From Malurus cyaneus samueli (taxonomy: Eukaryota > Chordata > Aves > Passeriformes > Maluridae), in the NCBI GenBank assembly GCA_009741485.1, contig CM019227.1, positions 16,601,015-16,665,014 of the forward strand: a DNA stretch of 64,000 bases, given 5' to 3'. The notes under the pieces are model-generated. The model saw nothing but the letters and a program-made list of their open reading frames with translations, was not told where the DNA came from and made no database searches. The stretch's first letter is position 1. Every line of letters begins with the position of its first letter. Below are positions 12,601 to 31,625 of this stretch, piece after piece. Position numbers and translations under genes: made by a program.

Positions 12601-15600
12601 CTTCCTTCTAAGTCACCTCCTGCAATGTGAAGGAGAGAGTTTTTTCCCCCCCCAGAGGCACCTCCTTCACAAGTAAACAAGAAACACAATCAGTGCCAGG
12701 CACAAGGAGAACACGGAAAATCACTCTGAGGAGCTCAGAGGGGCACACACTGGTGAGCAGAACAACCCTGGGGCTCTGCCACTGCTGCTGCACACACAAA
12801 AGCTGCCATGCACATGAGGTCTCAACAGCCAAACTAACAAACCAGAATGGCGGCAAACTGTCTCCAAAAATTCATAACACAGTTTTCAGCAGCTAAAAAA
12901 AGATACTCTGTTGCAAGCTTTCAGAAAACACTTGCTACAATGACACATGAAGTTCAGAGCTCTCAAGGAAACCCCAAAGTTATACATTAATCCCCTCAAC
13001 CACTATCACAACCACTTCAGAGTTAGCCCAAGTTGGAGGCAAAACATTTTAAGAAAGCATTTCTTAAATATCACACCAGGGACTAAAAGGAAAAGGAAAC
13101 TTCCAGAGGGAAAATATGAGACATCCTCTTCTCCAGTCGCTGTGACATTTAGGATTTTTAGTGTCTCTAAAAGGCATGTGCATAATTTCTATGCATTAGA
13201 ATCCCAGGTTCAGTTTCCAAACCCATTACAAAGACAGTTTTAAGGACTTTAGCCAGGCTATCATGCCTCTTGAAACCTGTTTCCAGAGGTCTCCCCAGCC
13301 TATAAAACCACCTTGGGCAGGTGTTGCAAGGCCAGCTTTACACAGAGCTCTGTAGCTATGGGCCCAAGGAGGATGCTAAGTGCCATCCTCTTCGGCAGGA
13401 AAAAAATAAAAGCAAAAAATCCTTGGATTAACTCTCCACAGAACTCCTACAGAAATCTTCCAGGAAAATGCAGTGACATGCTGAACAGGAAAGAATCACC
13501 ATAAATAAAAGAGGATGGAATCGGATAAAAATGCCAGAGCAAAGAAAATCTGTGGCTTTACGTCCCCTGAGTAAATCAGCACAAAACACAGGGGAGCATC
13601 ACATTAAAGAGAACATGACCAGGTGACACTGCTGAGGTAGATGAAGCCCAAGCAGCAGCTGGAAGAGAAATTGTTATGGTGGGAAACTTCACAGCAGCTG
13701 GAAAAATTGGGACCACTGGGACACCCAGAACAGCCAAGTCTAACTCATTAGTTTGTCCCATGCAAAAGCAAATTGGAACCCAAGACTCCTCCAAGGCATC
13801 AAATAACACCAAAATACTTTATATTATATTTAGTACAACATAGTGGTGGGGGTTCATTATCATAATTACACCAGCATGAAGCACCAGACTGCTCCAGTCA
13901 TAATTACCTCTTCCTAAACCAGCATCCTAATCCCTTATCCATGCAACACATGGATGTGATGCACGAGTGACACACTGGGAAAGAACACAACATCCTGCAA
14001 GAGCCAGAAACACAACTGTAATCCCATCAAAACATGGGCTGTGTCATATAACATTCATTAACAGAAAGCAATTAGGTGTCCATTTAGGCTTCTCACCATT
14101 AATACAATAAGCAGTGAAATGATAGAAATTGAGTTCTCTTTAATTACTCAGCCAGCCAGTCACCACCACAGCAGATTGACAGCAGTCTCAGGTACAGCCT
14201 GAACAGCAGCAGTGTGTGAAACACAGAGCCAGGAACACTGTCACGGCACACATGAACAAGGTGATGGACCAGGTACTCCTATTTAAAACTGCTGTTTCTA
14301 TGATTAAAACCTACTTCCTAAACAACAAAGCAGTTCAGCTTCAGAGAAGAGCAATCTGCTTCCTTTTTTCCCCTCCCAGAAATCTCCAGGGAATTGTCTT
14401 CCAAGAGCCTACTCCAGGGAGAAGAGCCATCCCAAGGGCACGTGCTCCATGCCACAGAGGAGCTCACTGGAACGGGAGCAGAGCTGTGGCGAGCACTGGT
14501 GCATTGCTCACTGCTTCTAAGGCAATAGGGGCATGTGAGATCCTTTCACTGCTCCAAGCACTGAAGCACCACAGAGCTCATCACTATTCCCTGCTAAAGG
14601 GGCAAAAATACCCATTTTTAGCCTATTTCATAGAGGCACTTACTCTTCTGTACAAACCAGGTCTTCCTCCCAACTGGTCAGGCAGGTGCAATGCCAGCAC
14701 AGGCTCCATAAAGCAAGTAATTTTGGTTAAAAGGTACCAGCAAAGAGGGGTCAGAGAAGGGAATTGTGCATCACCTTCAGCAGCCTCAGTCATCCAGATG
14801 CAGGAGGAAAAACATAGATGATCCCCATCCTGAGCCTTTGAGGAATAAGCAGGGCATTTTCAGAGGATTTTTGACTACAAAACTGCACACAATCTCCACC
14901 AAAGCTGTTAAATCACCTGCTTCACTGAAGACTGGCTGGATTCCACAGCAACCTGCTCCATCCCCCCAGAGCACTTGACTGACCTGGCAATAACCACATC
15001 AAAAGCCAATAAAGGAGAAGTGAATATTCACCTCTGCCTTTGCAACCAGCTGTGACTCAACAAGGCACCATCACTTGGAACAACCTGGCACAGCTGCTGT
15101 GATCCTCGCCACAGGCAGCTGAAATGACAGCCAGGAATACCTGTATTTAGGGTTCATTTCCTTGCACATGTCCTCGTGAGGGGGTATTTGCTCCAGGAAA
15201 CAACAGCTCATCCTTCAAACTGATGCCAACCATGGAGAGCAGCTGACCACAGTAAGTCGAGATCTGCTGAAACCAGAGACAAGAGGGACAGAACAGAAAA
15301 GGTGATGGACAGCCCTCGGTGCTGCACAGAGGATGGAGGACCTCAGGTAATGCTCTCTCAGCACTCCTTTCAGCCTTTCAGGGGTAATCTCGGAGCCAGG
15401 AGTGTGTGTCAGGCTCACACTCCAGCACACACACATCAGACACAGCCCATGGAAAACTGGCTTCTTCCAGTCAGGGCTCACAGCAACAGTGTTGAGTTAG
15501 AAATAATTAGTAATCATTTGGCCTAAGAACATTTTGTACTGCTTCCAGCTTGCTTCCCGAAATCAAAACCATTCACTCACTTGCAGTCATCTTCACTGTC

Positions 15601-17548
15601 AGGTTTGGTATCAACCTCTCCATCTCCAAGACAACCACAGTGGGGATGGCAGGCCCTGAAGGGACAGTGTCCTCCTGAACATGCTCCACCTGAAGGAGGG
15701 AGGGGAGCTGCCATCTCAACAGCCCTCACTGTTCTGGGCTTTGAACCTCCACCTCACAGGTATTCACCAGCTCTTCGTCTGCCTAGAGCTTGAACAACTC
15801 TTCTCCCTCCCCAAAGTCAAGAGGATCCTTGTTAGATAAACCCAAAGAAAGTGAAGAGAAAGCCCTGGCCTAATGCCAGCTTTCAGAAGGAGCATGAGAA
15901 AGGGCCACAGAGAATTAATTAACAGGCCTCTAATTGCATCCAGAGCCTTTGTTGGAAGTAGCAATATTTTTATTTAATCAGCTGATTGAAAGCATTGGCT
16001 GTTCAGTTTTACATGGGAGGTATCACACATGGAACACTCTGTGGCAGCATTATAGTCAACAGATCCCTTCCAAGGAGCAGGGAAACACACACACCCAACC
16101 TCAGGTGTGTGACGGGTGACAATCCCAAAACCCAACACATCATTAACTTCCAGTTCAACATCACCAGAACAACAGGATGATGACGTGAAAGAAGTTTAAT
16201 GTCCACTGCATATTGTGGTTATAATTAATCCACTCCTTATCTAAAATGCTGTCACATGCAGATTCCGCTGCAGCCAAGCTGTGACATTTGCCTTTCCCAG
16301 CTGCCCAAGGAAACTAGTTCCCAAGCCCCTAAAAAAGCAGATTATATTTTCTAAGAGTGCCAACACAGCTGTTGGATTTTTCTGGGCAGGTTTCCCCCTT
16401 CCATTTCCTCCACACCACCATTCCTGCTGAAGGCCAGTCTGCAACAAGACAAGGTGCAATGATGACAGGACTCTATCTGAGATGATCCTGCATCCCCTCC
16501 AAACCAAACAGGGGTTTTGGCCCCCTCCATTACATAGCCCTGAGGATGTCAAAACCAGCAGGTCACGGACACACACAGGATGTGAATTTCTGAATGAAAA
16601 GTCTTAGTATCTGAGAGAGAGGGGACTCAAACAGCTGCTCTGCAAATTCTTCAGCCTGCCTGGAAAAGCCCGGACAGAACTGTAACCTAGAAAAAATTGT
16701 AAGCAAATGGATATTGCAGGGGAAAAAAGGACCTGAATTTCCCTGGTGACTTGTTTTCTTAGAAGAATAAATAAAACTCTCTAAACAAGTTAAGCCTGGC
16801 CAATCTCAAAGCCAGCCCAAGACAAGGTGAGTCATGGGCTCACCCCAACTGCACACAAATAGCACCAGCAACTCTCCAAGCCTTTAGAACAATTCCCTTT
16901 GGAAGACAGACACCCAGTAGGCTGCGTCAGCCCAACAGCTCCTAGGTGAGAACCACTACCATTTTAAGGAGTTAAAAACGGTTGTCATGCGGGAATTTTT
17001 CCATCCTGTATTCCACCAGATCCAATTCTGTTCCATGACCCCACAGAACTCTGCCGTCGCTTCCCCTTCACCAGCGGCTGACCCACAACTTGTTGAGGCC
17101 ACGTTTCCAGCGTGAGGAGCGGTCCCCGTGCACCCTCAGCAACCCCCGGGAGCACGGGTGGTGACGGCGCCGGGCGAGCACGGCCAGCGGGACAGCAGAG
17201 TCCGGGATGCAGGGCACGGGGACACCCTCACGGCTGAACCCCCGCGGGCAGAGCCGGCCCGGTGCCGCCGCCGTGCCCACACACATCCACACACGGCCTC
17301 TCCGCAGCGCGGGCGGGCTGGGCCGCGGGCAGAGGCATAGCCGGAGCCAGCCCAAGTCAGTGACAGCACTCCCGTAGCCCCTTCCCCAGCCGCCCCGCTC
17401 GGCCCGGGAACACCGTTCACGGCACGGCCTGTCCCCCTCGCCGGTCCCCGCGGCCCTCACCAGACTTGGGCGGGTAGCGGTAGGCCGAGTTGGCCTGGAT
17501 GTCGATGTCCTCCACCCCCGCGATGCGCCGGCTGAGCAGGGAGCCCAT
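533..17548 (-). CDS. MGRN1: MGRN1 (mahogunin ring finger 1), 5' part: coding exons 1-4
   Basis: MGRN1 is a cytosolic and endosome-associated RING E3 ubiquitin ligase; known substrates include TSG101, and it modulates melanocortin receptor signalling. Four coding exons are visible on the minus strand: 17461-17548, 9866-9984, 7557-7645 and 533-679. They join in phase (1, 0, 2, 2) to give the first 147 residues plus two bases of the next codon, without a stop. The protein starts MGSLLSRRIAGVEDIDIQ, with a glycine at position 2 that could be myristoylated, and continues into the conserved block GNYFASHFFMGGEKFDTPHP, close to mammalian MGRN1. The RING finger (Cys-rich, later exons) lies beyond the left edge, so the gene is cut by the window. 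Its paralogue RNF157 is the main alternative, but the neighbours UBALD1, CDIP1 and HMOX2 fix it as MGRN1. One intron has a GC donor (see exon 2). Confidence 0.96.
1565..1900 (-). mobile_element. CR1 LINE fragment
   Basis: Reverse-oriented CR1 3' region. Recognised by the string of diagnostic phrases: ccctgcacaggatacccc, ggggagcctgttcagtgtcc, gtgaagaaccttttcctgat and cctcttctcctgaactgacc. It lies in MGRN1 intron 3. Ends are approximate. Confidence 0.85.
3565..3885 (+). mobile_element. CR1 LINE 3' end
   Basis: Forward CR1 tail with ggccctggcacagggtgccc, agagaagctgtggctgcccc, gcttggagcaacctgggata and the typical ending gattctatgat. Intronic in MGRN1. Confidence 0.9.
5540..5905 (+). mobile_element. 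CR1 LINE 3' end
   Basis: Forward CR1 tail with the gagaaggcttcacagagacc, cacagggtgcccagagaagc and ggtcccttccaacccaaacc blocks. Intronic in MGRN1. Confidence 0.9.
6248..6268. repeat. (CAG)n microsatellite in MGRN1 intron 3
   Basis: About six CAG/AGC copies followed by a CACA tail. Intronic, non-coding. Confidence 0.85.
7557..7645 (-). CDS. MGRN1: MGRN1 coding exon 3
   Basis: Encodes FPYVTPAPHEPVKTLRSLVN and on to DSLRLV, residues 70-98, plus two bases of Arg99. The acceptor is tttgttgcag and the donor GTACTG. The segment belongs to the conserved N-terminal domain shared by MGRN1 and RNF157 that precedes the RING. Confidence 0.95.
7646..9865 (-). other. MGRN1: MGRN1 intron 2 (GC-AG)
   Basis: A 2.2-kb intron that begins GCAAGT and ends TTGCAG on the minus strand. 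It holds a short TTAA-type repeat near 9.02 kb and otherwise nothing I recognise. Confidence 0.85.
9017..9036. repeat. (TTAA/ATTA)n microsatellite in MGRN1 intron 2
   Basis: Four to five copies of TAAT in a row. Confidence 0.85.
9866..9984 (-). CDS. MGRN1: MGRN1 coding exon 2, followed by a GC donor
   Basis: Residues 30-69, from GNYFASHFF to LNFLGNRPVQ. The acceptor is a clean ttctag next to 9985. The downstream donor reads CAG|GCAAGT, so this intron (9865 down to 7646) is a GC-AG intron rather than GT-AG. The rest of the donor matches the strong consensus that GC donors need, and the frame into exon 3 is exact. Confidence 0.93.
11310..11500 (-). mobile_element. CR1 LINE fragment
   Basis: Starts with gaatcattcaggttggaaaa and runs through caagcccaacctgtgacc and gagcactgagtgccacgtcc, a diverged reverse CR1 segment of a different subfamily from the nearby copy. 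Intronic in MGRN1. Confidence 0.75.
11805..12400 (-). mobile_element. CR1 LINE, the longest copy in the window
   Basis: Reverse CR1 of about 600 bp. Diagnostic blocks include gaccaggttgctccaagccc, cagcagccacagcttctctg, aggtactggaaggccacaat, cctcagcctttcctcacagc and gtgcctcctctggactggag. Intronic in MGRN1. Confidence 0.9.
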
Positions 17549-17830
17549 GGCGGCCGCGGGCAGGCGGGGCCCGGGGGCGCAAAGCGGCGCGGCGGCACGG
17601 ACCCCGCCACCACGGCGGCGCGCGGGGCACGCCGGGACAGCGAGTCCGCCCGCCCCGCGACTACAGCTCCCGGCAGCCGCGGCGGCAGCGCCTACCAACG
17701 GCGGTGGGGGGGGACGGCGGCACCTACCAATGACAGCGCGGTGGGGGGACCATGGCACCTCACGGCCTCCCCCGGGGAGCGGAGCGAACTCCGCCGGCAG
17801 AGGGCGCTGCGGCGGGAAGGTGATGGGGAT
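17080..17830 (-). promoter_or_regulatory. MGRN1: CpG island and promoter of MGRN1
   Basis: Dense CpG and very high GC surround the MGRN1 start codon, in sharp contrast to the intron on its left. The transcription start is expected a little above 17,548 on the minus strand, in the segment rich in GGCGG and CCGCC boxes. No TATA box is visible, as usual for such housekeeping promoters. The exact start cannot be read from sequence. Confidence 0.75.
17461..17548 (-). CDS. MGRN1: MGRN1 coding exon 1 (start codon)
   Basis: The ATG is the reverse complement of 17546-17548, in GC-rich sequence with a G at +4. The exon encodes residues 1-29 (MGSLLSRRIAGVEDIDIQ and on to YRYPPKS) plus the first base of a glycine codon, then meets a GTGAGG donor just below 17461. 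The N-terminus matches mammalian MGRN1 almost residue for residue, which decides the start. Confidence 0.95.
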
Positions 17831-18312
17831 GGGAACGGGAATGGGAATGGGAATGAGGACGGGAACGGGAATGGGAGTAGGAATGGGGATCTGGATGGGA
17901 ATGGGAATGGGGATCTGGATGGGAATGGGAATTGGAAAGGGAATAGGAATGGGAATTGGAAAGGGAATGGAATGGGATGAAGGGATGGAAGGAAATGGAA
18001 TGGGAATGGGGAGGGGGATGGGGATATGATGGGAAGGAATGGGAATGGGAATGGGAGGGGATGGGGATGGGGATGGGGGATGGGGATGGGATTGGAAGGG
18101 GAATGGGAATAGGGAAGGGGATGGGACACCATGATGGGAATGGGAATGGGAATCTGGATGGGGATGGCAATGGGAACGGGGATAAGAATTGGATGGGAAT
18201 TAAATGAAAACGGGAATAGGAACAAAATGGAATGGGAAGAGGATAGGAATGCGGATGGGAATGGAGATGGGATGAAAACAAGGATGGGAACAGGAATGGA
18301 CCCAGGGATAGG
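17818..18312. repeat. GGGAAT/GGGGAT hexamer satellite array
   Basis: About 500 bp of near-continuous GGGAAT, GGGGAT, GGAACG and related hexamers, almost pure purine on the plus strand. The array starts about 270 bp upstream of the MGRN1 ATG and touches the CpG island. Interruptions such as GATCTG and AATTGG recur, which suggests higher-order duplication. Long open frames on both strands here (Ser/His/Pro-rich or Gly/Met/Asn-rich) are a by-product of the repeat. Confidence 0.95.
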
Positions 18313-18560
18313 CATGGGGCACCCTGCACAAGATGCACCAAAGGATGGGCATGGAGAATACCAGGGGGCAGCCCTTGGATGGGGAAGCCCTTGGGAGCTT
18401 GTACAGGGAAGCGCAGCAAGGACACTCGAGGGCACACGCCTTGCACAGGGATGCACAGGAAGGATGCCCAAGGTCGTGCTCTACACAGGGATGCAGGGGG
18501 TGGAATTCCCAGGGACACATCTTGCACAGGGAAGCACAGGAGAGGCATGCCTCTCCTTCC
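18312..18560. repeat. Degenerate 40-bp minisatellite
   Basis: The phrase TTGCACAGGGATGCACAGGA recurs with changes at about 18,398, 18,440, 18,479 and 18,519, a spacing near 40 bp, with weaker copies near 18,318 and 18,360. It directly follows the hexamer satellite. Confidence 0.75.
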
Positions 18561-18995
18561 TGGTTTCCTCCCATTGCAGGTAATCTGCACAAGAAAGCAA
18601 ATGCAGATGTCTGGGGTTCGGATGTGAGAGCAGGGAATGGCCACAGGCAGTCTGTCTCACATGTGAGACACACATCCAGGAACACAGCATGGAGGAAGAG
18701 GCACAAAAGAGCCACACACGTCCCAGGACTGAGCCCTGTCCCCTCTGGCACCAAGGAAGAGGGCAAAGCCGCTCCCTGTGATGCGAGGTACCTTCCTGCA
18801 CACATGCTGCAAAGGAACTGGGGATCCAGATTCTCAGCGATGCAGTTGGGAATCGCTGGGAGACATGAAGGAGCTGAAGCGGCACATATGAAATCCTTTA
18901 AACTGGCCTCTGGAGCACGAAATAGGGCTGGGATTCAGGGAGATGGGACAGGGTAGGGAGCAGAGCCTGCCACCACGGGAGGATTTTGTGATAGC

Positions 18996-19018
18996 GAGTG
19001 AGTGAGTGAGTGAGTGAG
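18996..19018. repeat. (GAGT)n microsatellite
   Basis: Roughly six tandem copies of GAGT. Confidence 0.9.
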
Positions 19019-19481
19019 CACGCGGTGGGTGGAATTTGCTGGCTGTAAACACAAACTAAAACACACCCAGTGGGAATAAGCAAACAATCCCAAGGGGAAG
19101 CGTGCTTCCGGACAGTTATTATCCCTGCAGCTGTTGTGGCCACACGAGTACAGCCAGAGGGGGTGTAAGAGGCACGGGATGCTGGGGAACACGTGCTGGG
19201 GGTGAGAACAGAGCAGGACCAGACCCTGCTCTTCTGCATCCCATTGGGAAGGGTTGGGAAAAGACATGGAATCAGCAACAAGTCCTGCTGGCCAGCCATG
19301 AGAATCCTGGCACAGAGGAGCCCCAGGCTCAGCCTGGCAGTGCCTTGGCAGTGACTGTGCCTGGAATCCCTGTGCCGTGTCCCCCGGGATCCTGCTGGCC
19401 CCTGGAGCGATGGTGCCTCTTGGATGTGCTTCAAGCAGCCTCTCCATGCAAGGGTTTCTCATGACAGAAGTTGCATGGACA

Positions 19482-19536
19482 GGGAGGGATGGAGTCTGCT
19501 GACCAGCACAGTGACAGGGATGGAGTCTGCTGACCA
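19482..19536. repeat. 31-bp tandem duplication
   Basis: GGGATGGAGTCTGCTGACCA occurs twice, starting near 19,486 and 19,517, with related flanks. Confidence 0.8.
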
Positions 19537-20019
19537 TTGCAGCGACACGTGTGCTGGCCTGGAGCACGTCCAGTGCTCCCTGCCTGCACAGCCATAGGAA
19601 CAAGCTCCGGGCAGTGCCCTGGCAGCAGCGGGGTGATGTGAACAGCTCATGTGCCACCAGCAGCCCCAAACCGAGCAAGATAAATCCACAACCCTCAAGG
19701 CCTCACTCTGCAGGCCGGCAGCTGATTTGGGGCTCAGCGCTGGAGCAGAGTGGGCACAGCAAGGATCAGCAGGTCCATCTCCCTGTGCCATCCTGAGAAT
19801 TGGTTGCCAGCTGGTGGCCAGCTGGCCACAGCCTGGGGGCAAAGCAGAGCTGCATTTGCACCTTGAGGCAGGCGAGGAGGGCATTTACATAGGGACAGAA
19901 GATGAGATCCCCTCTCCCTTTCCTCTCACATCCTGAGCACCAAAAGCATCCTGCCCTTCCCTATCTCAGAGGCAGAGACAACTGCCCCAGAGCTGTTCCC
20001 TGAGCTTTTTTGGAGACAG

Positions 20020-20110
20020 AATCATGGAATCTTATAACAGTTCGGGTTGTAAGGAACGTTAAAGATCACCTCGCTCCAAGCCCCAGCCCCATTCCCTGAG
20101 CAGCTGCCTG
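20020..20110 (-). mobile_element. Short CR1 LINE fragment
   Basis: agaatcatggaatcttataa followed by a diverged ggttgtaaggaacgtt block is the terminal part of a reverse CR1. Intergenic. Confidence 0.65.
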
Positions 20111-22479
20111 CGCTGCGGACACGGAGCACGGTGCCGTAGGGGTTAAGCAGGGGAGAGCCAGGTCCCACCGCCGCGGGGTGTTGGCTCTGCCCGGGAAGCT
20201 GCGGCAGGAGGTCTTTTGTTCGTGCAAAACCTACACCAGCGGGAAGGTCCCTCCCGAGCCGCCCGGCTCTCCAGAGCGCTCAGAGGAAGCCGTTGGGCCC
20301 CATGGGGGTTGTTGCCATCTGGGAGGGCAGGGGCTTTTGCTGGAGAATCTCTCCCTGGGGGTCCTGCTCCGTGAGACGCGTGTGACAGACAGCGACAATA
20401 GCAGCGTCGTGCCAGGGTCGGGCTCAGCCCTTCCGTCCCAAATCCGAGAGCCAGGAGCGAGCGGAGCTGAAGGGCAGCAGCTCCTTTGCCCCCGCCCGGC
20501 CCGCGGGATGCAGGCGCTGGCATACACAAAGGCAGGATATTGCACTACGGCCTCCTCCAGCCCGTCGGGGCAGTGCCAGCAGCGCGGGGAAGGAGAGTGG
20601 GTGGCTCGGGGCAGGGAGCAGGGCTGACCTGCCACCCCACACTGGTTTCCCACAGCACCCCAGAGGGTCCTGTGGGTTGGAGGAACAGCAACCCCCCAGC
20701 CCAGGGCACTGTGGCAGCTGCAAGGAGCAGCAACAGCCCCACAAACCCTGGTGGTGCTACCTGAGTGGGTTTTGCACCTTCACCTCTCTGTTCCCTGAGA
20801 TGTGTTTGTCCCCATTTTGGTGCTGCCAGCCCCTGGGCCTGCTTGTACCATGAAGGAGGAAAGCCATAGTGATGGGAGGCCTTCTCTGAGAAAGGGATAA
20901 GAACACTTCCAGTGGTGCCTGAGACCCCGGGTGACATCACGGTGTGGGGTGAGAGTGGTTAAACTGGGGAGGACCAGGGTGAAACTGAGCCAGGGCTCCT
21001 GCCACCAGGACCCTACAGAGCCCCAGGGGTGGTGAGACCTCAGCTCCTGCACTGCCTTCCAGCTCAGCAAAACCCATGCAGGAAAAGATGATCCTGGAAC
21101 CATTCTCCAGCACAAACTGGAGAAAAACAGCAGGAAGGAGGAGGGATCTTTTGAACCCCGGGAAGAAGATTTCATGGAGCTGCAGCCTGAAGAAGAGAGC
21201 TGGGCCAGAGGGACTCCCACCCTGCCACTGCCACATGTTTCTCCAGCCACCACCAGCTGCCCTTCAGGAGTCTCCTTGGACAAGTCTGCTGGGGAAGCAG
21301 CTATGAGCACACCCGTGTAAACAAGGAAATGTTTCCCTGAGAAGCTTCCGGTCACTAGAGCAGCTCATCCAAAGTCCAGCTGCTTGGGGGTTTATTACCC
21401 AGTGATGCAAGTTGCTTTGTCTCAGTTGCTCCCATTGCCACTCGCTGTGTTTGTCATGTACATGTAGAACAACAAGGTTCAGGAGCCTTGGAGACAACAC
21501 ACAGAGTTACAGCTCACCAGAAGGAGTGGTGAGCCTGTGAACTTTGCCTCCCTAAACGCTGCCCTGCTCCAAAGTGCTTACAACCCTTCCCGAAAGCCCT
21601 GCTGGGCTAGGCCCAGCCCTCCTCCTTCCAAACACCGAACGGCAAGGTTTCTAAACATGCCTGGCTCTTTCCGATTAAAATAATCCTTCAGGAGATTTGT
21701 TTTTCCAGCTGTATTTACACCTTGCTGGTTACAGCTCTCCCTTTGCCACTTCTCTCTGGGGGTTGTCTTGACCTTGTAAAAACAACTGGTCACTCTTGTA
21801 CGGCTGCACTCCCACTTGGATTTAGGCAGTGAGATATATAGAAAGAGAAGGAAAACCCCTTGGCCTTAAAATTCTCGAGTTCTCCAAGGCCTGAAGAGGC
21901 TGAATCGTTGTGCAACTCCTGAACGGTTACTAAAGGACATGTGGCAAATGGTGACCGGCTATGGATGATACTACAGTAATTCCAGGCAGCGGAGGCTGCA
22001 AACCCCACAGATCAAGTGCATTACCTGCCTGAGCTTCAGACATTTAATCCTCACGGCTCAGAAATACCTGCAAAATGCCAGCTAGGGTCAGAGGTGTTAG
22101 CGAACAAACCACTCGTGGCCAGGCTAGACCCTTCCAAACTGCAGGAAACAGCCCAGAACGGCTCCGGAAAGGTGGAGGCGGGTGGAGGCGGCTGGAGTCT
22201 TGTGGAGCCAGCAGTTCCCTTCATCTTTCCCCGTGCTTTTCCCCGGTGTTATTACCCCGGGGCATTCAACCTCGTGTCAGTGCCTGCTTATCCTTAGCAA
22301 CACCATTGTCTGCCGTGCCGGGCCCTGCAGCGCCTGCCTGGCCGTGAGCTTTCATCTGCTGTGGCAATGCCGCGCTCTCAAAGGAGCCTTTCACGGGGCC
22401 GGGAGCCCCCCGGCGCCTTCCAGAAACTTCCCTCGCTGCCGCCTCTCCTTTCAAATCCCAGCAGCCGCCTCAGTGATGC

Positions 22480-30342
<7,863 letters not shown>

Positions 30343-31625
30343 GGCCACGGCGGAGAGCGGATGCGGCGGGGACCCCTGCGTATAAATATATATATATTTT
30401 TTTCTCCTCCCTCCCCAAAGAGGAGAGGAACTCTGCTGCCAGGGCGTCTGGCAGCCGCCGAGACACATGAGCAAATAGCTGCCTTGCATGGGTTTGGTTT
30501 GAAGTAGTTTTTACTTGTTCTCGAGCTGAATGGAGCTCCCCAGAGACAGCGGGAGGCTGCGTGGGACCGGTGCTGGCCTCTGCCTGGGACCCCGATGCTG
30601 CCAGACTCTCGGGGAGGGAGCCACCCTCCTCTCTTGGGACACCGGAGTTTGCATGCCAGTGACATTTACAGAGGAGGTCCCTTCCTCAGGGTCCCCTGGG
30701 CCACCCCACCAGGCAGAGTGGGTTGTGCCTGAGTGTTTCCCCTCATCCCTTGGCCCCGATCGACTGGGTGGGGGGCAGACACCCCGAGAGGCTTGTTTTT
30801 TTGTAAGGGGTGGAGAGAGCAAGGGCTGTTTCTGCACCACCACAGCCGCCACCCCGCACACACCGGCCTCACTGGTGAGCAGGGCTGGGGGACACCGACT
30901 GTCGGGGAGGCGTCTGGCCCCTCACCCAGCCCCGGATGGGGAGCAGGGGTTGAGCACTGGTGGTCCGGCTGGGCCAGCTCACGCTCCCCTCAACCTCCCA
31001 GGATGGGGTTTGCCCCAGGGCTGTTTTGCATGACACAGTGTAACCCTAGAGACTGGGATCGTTTTTAACCCCTCTGTTCTTTTCTCCCGGCGGCTGGAAG
31101 TCTCTCCGGATGTGCCGCAGCCGCTTGCAATACACGCTCTTCTGCTTTGAATCTGGTGTCTTTGCTTCGTTTGCAGCAGCGCCGGGACAGGGGCAAGGCT
31201 GCCCTGACCCTGGAGTGTTTCGGGATCCCCTCTGCCAGTGGCTCAGCACATCTGAGCTGCGGCTGGCTGCATCTTCAGCTGCTCCAAACACCCCATTCCA
31301 GCCATGCAGCGACTGCCAGCTGCTTTTAGCCAGGTGCATAGAAGGCTGAGCCCTAGTAGCCCAGCTCTGCCACATCAGCTGTGGTGTAAGACCCACCAGG
31401 CAGGGCTGTGCTGAGCCCTCGGGCTCCCCTGTGACACTCACAGGTTCTGGGTGTCTTGCTGTGAGCTGGCTCCTGTCCCCTGTTCCCCAGCTCCCTTGGA
31501 GATCGCTGTCCCTGCCAGACCCTTTCCCAGCGAGGCTGTTCCCGTGCATCCCTGCACTCCCCAGTCAATAATTAATTTCAATCTCTTATTTGTGTTGCTA
31601 AAATAAACATAGTAGGAGGGATGGT
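30343..31625 (+). other. UBALD1: UBALD1 3' untranslated region
   Basis: Runs from the TGA to just past the AATAAA at 31,602-31,607. A sharply AU-rich tract, TATAAATATATATATATTT, lies about 40 bases after the stop inside otherwise GC-rich sequence and could bind AU-rich element proteins. Confidence 0.75.
31602..31607 (+). terminator. UBALD1: Poly(A) signal AATAAA of UBALD1
   Basis: A perfect AATAAA about 1.26 kb after the UBALD1 stop, within an A/T-rich stretch (aattaatttcaatctc) that marks the end of the GC-rich 3' UTR. Confidence 0.75.

Larger units (their letters stand above)
9985..17460 (-). other. MGRN1: MGRN1 intron 1
   Basis: A 7.5-kb GT-AG intron with two reverse-oriented CR1 fragments at 11.3-12.4 kb and a few poly(A) runs near 10.0 and 10.15 kb. 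The 201-codon open frame at 14.2-14.8 kb shows no domain or codon pattern of a gene. Confidence 0.85.

Noticed and set aside
14216..14821. A 201-codon plus-strand open frame
   Set aside because: It lies in MGRN1 intron 1, has no splice support, no recognisable domain and no biased composition; a chance frame.
17692..18644. Long Ser/His/Pro-rich and Gly/Asn/Met-rich open frames on both strands
   Set aside because: They are translations of the GGGAAT satellite, which lacks stop codons in several frames.
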